Shown piece after piece: positions 61,003 to 64,000 of a stretch of DNA of 64,000 nt. Each line of letters begins with the position of its first letter. Position 1 is the first letter of the stretch. The position numbers and the translations under genes are program-made. The DNA is taken from NCBI GenBank assembly GCA_041395865.1, contig JAWKZQ010000006.1, positions 62,001-126,000 on the forward strand. The letters run 5' to 3'. The notes under the pieces were generated by a model that was not told where the DNA came from, did no database searches, and worked only from the letters and a program-made list of their open reading frames with translations. Source of the stretch: IMCC2047 sp041395865. GTDB lineage: Bacteria; Pseudomonadota; Gammaproteobacteria; Pseudomonadales; IMCC2047.

Positions 61003-61094
61003 TCGTTTGCGTCTAAAGGCGTGGCGGTGGTAGCGAAAAAGCGATAAGCGTTGTAAGGTGTTGCGGATTTTAAATGGCCAAAATGAGTTAATGC

Positions 61095-61424
61095 ATGAGT
61101 ATTCAACAACGTATTGAAGAAAAACTGAAGCAGACCTTTAATCTGCAACACCTTGAGGTTGAGAACGAAAGCCACCAGCACAGTGTGCCAGCCAATTCGG
61201 AAACCCATTTCAAGGTCACCATGGTTTCGCCAGACTTTGAAGGCAAGACACTGGTGGCACGGCACCAGTCGGCGTACAAGGTTTTAAATGAGGAATTACA
61301 GGCCGGGCTGCATGCTTTGGCATTGCATATGTTCACCGAAGCCGAGTGGTTAAAGCGGAAGGGTATCTCTCCCCAGTCACCGGCTTGTATGGGTGGCAGC
61401 AAACAGGATGCAAAAAGCCAATAA
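61095..61424 (+). CDS. bolA: BolA family protein
   Basis: 109 residues. BolA fold: N-terminal helix IQQRIEEKLKQTF, VENESHQHSVPANSETHFKVTMVS with the conserved His, and FEGKTLVARHQSAYKVLNEEL with the second His of the glutaredoxin/Fe-S interaction surface. BolA proteins work with monothiol glutaredoxins in iron-sulfur trafficking and affect envelope and morphology genes. It resembles E. coli BolA more than the shorter IbaG because of the tail and the HSVPANSETHF segment. trhO follows after about 75 bases. Confidence 0.93.
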   Translation: MSIQQRIEEKLKQTFNLQHLEVENESHQHSVPANSETHFKVTMVSPDFEGKTLVARHQSAYKVLNEELQAGLHALALHMFTEAEWLKRKGISPQSPACMGGSKQDAKSQ

Positions 61425-61499
61425 CTTTTTGAATCGATGTATTTTTCCGGGTTGGTTCGATAAAATTTTTCTTTTAGAACCTAATGAGTGGAAGTCGTT

Positions 61500-62498
61500 A
61501 TGACGGAGTTTGTGGTTACAGCGCTTTATAAGTTTGTCACGCTGGATGATTACCAGGAGATGCGCGAACCGCTGAAAGCGTTTTGCCAGCAACAGGGCGT
61601 GAAGGGTACGCTGCTGCTGGCGAACGAAGGAATCAATGGCACGGTTTCGGCTACCCGAGCGGCCATGGACGCGTTGCTGGCTTATTTCAGCGTTGACCCG
61701 AGGCTGGCCGATATTGAATACAAGGAATCCTACTCCGACCATAACCCCTTTTACCGGATGAAGGTTAAGCTTAAAAAGGAAATTGTAACCCTCGGGGTGA
61801 ATGGGATCGATCCGAATAAAACGGTGGGGCAATACGTTTCCCCGAGTGACTGGAATGCCTTGATCAGCGATCCGGACGTGGTGTTGGTTGATACGCGCAA
61901 CGATTATGAGGTGGAAGTCGGAACCTTTCAGGGCGCGATTAACCCGGATACCGAGACGTTCAGGGAATTCCCGGATTATGTACAAAACAATCTCGATCCC
62001 AAAAAGCACAAAAAAGTGGCGATGTTTTGCACGGGCGGTATTCGCTGCGAAAAGGCATCGGCCTATATGCTGCAGGCGGGCTTTGAGGAGGTTTATCACC
62101 TTAAAGGCGGTGTACTCAAATATTTGGAGGAAGTGCCTGAGCAGGAAAGCCTTTGGAAAGGGGAGTGTTTTGTTTTCGATAACCGCGTGACGGTTGATCA
62201 CAGCCTTGAAAAGGGCAGCTACGATCTTTGTCATGCCTGCCGACACCCAATTTCAGCGCAGGATAAAGCTTCAGCCGATTATCAGGAAGGTGTTTCCTGC
62301 CCCCACTGTATCGGTCGAAAAAGCGATGTGGATCGGGAACGATTTTCGCAGCGCCAGCAACAGATCGAGTTGGCCAAACAGCGCGGACAGCATCATATTG
62401 GCCTGGAGCCGGAAGAGGTCACCGCCGCACGCAGGGAAAAAGCCGTCCGCCGGGCTGAACAGAAAGCGCGTTCTTGCGCGGGCCAAAAAAACTCGTAA
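61500..62498 (+). CDS. trhO: tRNA uridine(34) 5-hydroxylase, rhodanese family
   Basis: 332 residues from the ATG with GGAAG 5 bases upstream; a GTG 12 bases earlier is also in frame. The N-terminal acylphosphatase-like domain (LLLANEGINGTVSATRAAMD) is followed by a rhodanese domain with the active Cys in MFCTGGIRCEKASAYM, and a C-terminal zinc-like part (CHACRHPI, CPHCIG) with a basic tail. TrhO (YceA) makes ho5U34 in tRNA independent of prephenate. Length and motifs fit E. coli TrhO. Confidence 0.95.
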   Translation: MTEFVVTALYKFVTLDDYQEMREPLKAFCQQQGVKGTLLLANEGINGTVSATRAAMDALLAYFSVDPRLADIEYKESYSDHNPFYRMKVKLKKEIVTLGVNGIDPNKTVGQYVSPSDWNALISDPDVVLVDTRNDYEVEVGTFQGAINPDTETFREFPDYVQNNLDPKKHKKVAMFCTGGIRCEKASAYMLQAGFEEVYHLKGGVLKYLEEVPEQESLWKGECFVFDNRVTVDHSLEKGSYDLCHACRHPISAQDKASADYQEGVSCPHCIGRKSDVDRERFSQRQQQIELAKQRGQHHIGLEPEEVTAARREKAVRRAEQKARSCAGQKNS

Positions 62499-62557
62499 AA
62501 CCAAAGTAAATCTTTTGTTTAAGGTTTTTCACCATCCGGAAGGCGCTTGATTTTTTG

Positions 62558-64000
62558 ATGCCCGAAGCTTCGATACAGCAGCAAAGAAACGGTTTTAGCT
62601 GGCAGTATATTCGCTCAGTGGCGTTCAGGCACCGCCGGGAGTTGCTGATTGCCAATGTCATCGCCGTCCTGGCAACGCTGTCCAGCGTACCCATACCGAT
62701 GTTAATGCCCTTATTGGTTGATGAGGTGCTGCTGGATAAACCGGGTTTATTGATCGACCTTACCCACAGGGTAGTACCGCAAAGTTGGGCCAGCCCTTAC
62801 CTCTACATTATTGCTGTATTGGTTGTGAGTGTGGTGTTGAGAGGTATTTCCCTGGTTTGTAATGTCTGGCAAAGCTGGCAATTTGCGGCCATTGCCAAGG
62901 ATATTATTTTCCGAATGCGCAGCCAGTTATTGAGACGTTTGCAGTACATTTCGATGGCTGAGTATGAAACGCTGGGCAGCGGTGCGGTTGCTACCCACCT
63001 GGTGACGGATATGGATGCGGTGGATAACTTTATCAGTAAAACGCTGAGTAAGTTCCTGGTGTCCGTGCTTACCATTCTGGGTGTTGCTGCCGTGCTGCTT
63101 TGGCTGCACTGGCAGCTGGCGTTATTTATTTTATTTTTTAACCCCCTGGTTATTTATTTCACGACGGTTTTCGGCAAACGGGTCAAGCAGCTGAAAAGCC
63201 GTGAAAACACAGCCTATAGCTTGTTCCAGGAGGCCCTGGCGGAAACACTTGATGCGATTCAGCAGATTCGCGCCAGTAACCGCGAAAAACACTATGTCAG
63301 GGCGCTTATTGACCAGGCCCGGGCCGTGCGTAAACGATCGGTGTCTTTTGAGTGGCGCAATGATGCGGCCAACCGCTTGAGTTTCCTGGTATTTCACCTC
63401 GGCATGGATATATTCCGCGCCGTGGCAATGGTCATGGTGCTGTTGTCGGACCTGACCGTTGGCGAAATGTTTGCCGTTTTCGGCTACCTCTGGTTCATGA
63501 TGGGGCCGGTTCAGGATGTGCTGAATATCCAGTATGCCTGGTACAGTGCCAACGGTGCGTTGGAGCGGGTCAATCGCATTTTTTCGTTGCACGATGAACC
63601 TCAATATCCCCATAACCAGAATCCCTTTGAAGGAAAGCACAGTGTTGGCATTGAAATACGCGATGTCTGTTTTGCCTACGATCCAGAAACGCCCATTCTG
63701 AGGGGGGTATCCCTGAATATCGCTGCCGGTGATAAGGTGGCTCTGGTGGGAGCCAGCGGTGGTGGTAAATCGACCCTTGTACAGGTATTGCTGGGGCTCT
63801 ATCCCATGACATCGGGGCAAGTGCTGTTTGACCGGGTGCCAATGACAGAAATAGGCCTGGATGTGGTGCGTGAAAATGTTGTCACCGTTTTACAGCACCC
63901 AATCCTGTTTAATGATACGGTACGAGCCAATCTCGCCATGGGGCGGGATATTGAGGATGATAAACTGTGGCAGGCGCTGGAGATCGCCCAGCTAAAAACG
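62558..64000 (+). CDS. ABC exporter, fused permease and ATPase (3' end outside window)
   Basis: 481 codons are present and the frame runs off the window. Six membrane helices (about 28-330) form the type I exporter transmembrane domain (ELLIANVIAVLATLSSVPIPML, LYIIAVLVVSVVLRGISLV, and so on). The nucleotide-binding domain starts near residue 370 with FAYDPETPILRGVSL and Walker A GASGGGKST (about 397-405), followed by a Q-loop-like TVLQHPILF. The signature and Walker B lie beyond the edge. There is no N-terminal peptidase domain. It may export lipid, peptide or drug; substrate unknown. Confidence 0.9.
   Translation, partial: MPEASIQQQRNGFSWQYIRSVAFRHRRELLIANVIAVLATLSSVPIPMLMPLLVDEVLLDKPGLLIDLTHRVVPQSWASPYLYIIAVLVVSVVLRGISLVCNVWQSWQFAAIAKDIIFRMRSQLLRRLQYISMAEYETLGSGAVATHLVTDMDAVDNFISKTLSKFLVSVLTILGVAAVLLWLHWQLALFILFFNPLVIYFTTVFGKRVKQLKSRENTAYSLFQEALAETLDAIQQIRASNREKHYVRALIDQARAVRKRSVSFEWRNDAANRLSFLVFHLGMDIFRAVAMVMVLLSDLTVGEMFAVFGYLWFMMGPVQDVLNIQYAWYSANGALERVNRIFSLHDEPQYPHNQNPFEGKHSVGIEIRDVCFAYDPETPILRGVSLNIAAGDKVALVGASGGGKSTLVQVLLGLYPMTSGQVLFDRVPMTEIGLDVVRENVVTVLQHPILFNDTVRANLAMGRDIEDDKLWQALEIAQLKT

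Noticed and set aside
1..64000. CRISPR array, prophage, insertion sequence or defence system
   Set aside because: No regularly spaced repeats, cas, transposase, integrase, restriction or toxin-antitoxin genes were recognised.

Overview
The window reads as chromosome of a gammaproteobacterium related to the Pseudomonas/Cellvibrio-type lineages. The basis is gene order and protein type: mupP-ubiG-mtaD divergent from gyrA; gyrA, pheA, a fused tyrA-aroA, cmk, rpsA, ihfB, lapA and lapB in one direction; and thrS-infC-rpmI-rplT-pheS-pheT-ihfA-merR ending in a tRNA-Pro. GyrA carries Thr at position 83, as in Pseudomonas. Base composition is moderate, except for an AT-rich stretch at about 45.5-51 kb.

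Layout. 0-7.4 kb is signalling and cell wall: the end of a histidine kinase, a REC-PAS-GGDEF-EAL protein, an EAL-HDOD protein overlapping tatD, a lytic transglycosylase and a universal stress protein. 7.5-13.6 kb has a membrane protein of unknown function, the fadB-fadA beta-oxidation pair, a small Arg-rich protein, rluB and a diguanylate cyclase. 13.8-17.5 kb is a reverse-strand block (mtaD, ubiG, mupP, yciK-like). 17.6-29.4 kb is the gyrA to rpsA aromatic/translation block, then ihfB, lapA-lapB-pyrF and a ComEA-like protein. 29.5-36.4 kb starts the polysaccharide theme (manC, a membrane nucleotide-sugar 4,6-dehydratase, a UDP-glucuronate-epimerase-like enzyme), interrupted by tRNA-Asn and uvrB. 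36.5-45.5 kb is housekeeping (tRNA-Val, mdh, thrS to ihfA/merR, tRNA-Pro).

45.6-58.7 kb is a surface-polysaccharide locus. It holds a WbpE-like aminotransferase, a Wzx-like flippase and a sulfotransferase, all three with broken reading frames. These are followed by two intact glycosyltransferases, a PglC/PglD/PglE-like trio, a UDP-HexNAc dehydrogenase, a second large initiating sugar transferase of the exosortase-associated type, a small HAD protein and a WbpP/GalE-like epimerase. Together with the dehydratase at 31 kb, the PglC/D/E trio completes a plausible route to an undecaprenyl-linked diacetamido-trideoxyhexose. 58.8-64 kb holds small conserved proteins, a START-domain protein, a uracil-DNA glycosylase relative, a His/Tyr-rich secreted protein, BolA, TrhO and the start of an ABC exporter that leaves the window.

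I found no CRISPR array, phage, IS element or recognisable defence system. The most notable signals are: a block of about 4 kb (44.6-48.5 kb) where pheT and three polysaccharide genes all carry frame breaks while ihfA and the MerR gene inside it stay intact; the split bacillosamine-type pathway; a malate dehydrogenase with a C-terminal extension of about 39 residues; an infC gene with an ATG where the non-AUG start usually sits; and a secreted protein whose mature part is about one third His plus Tyr.
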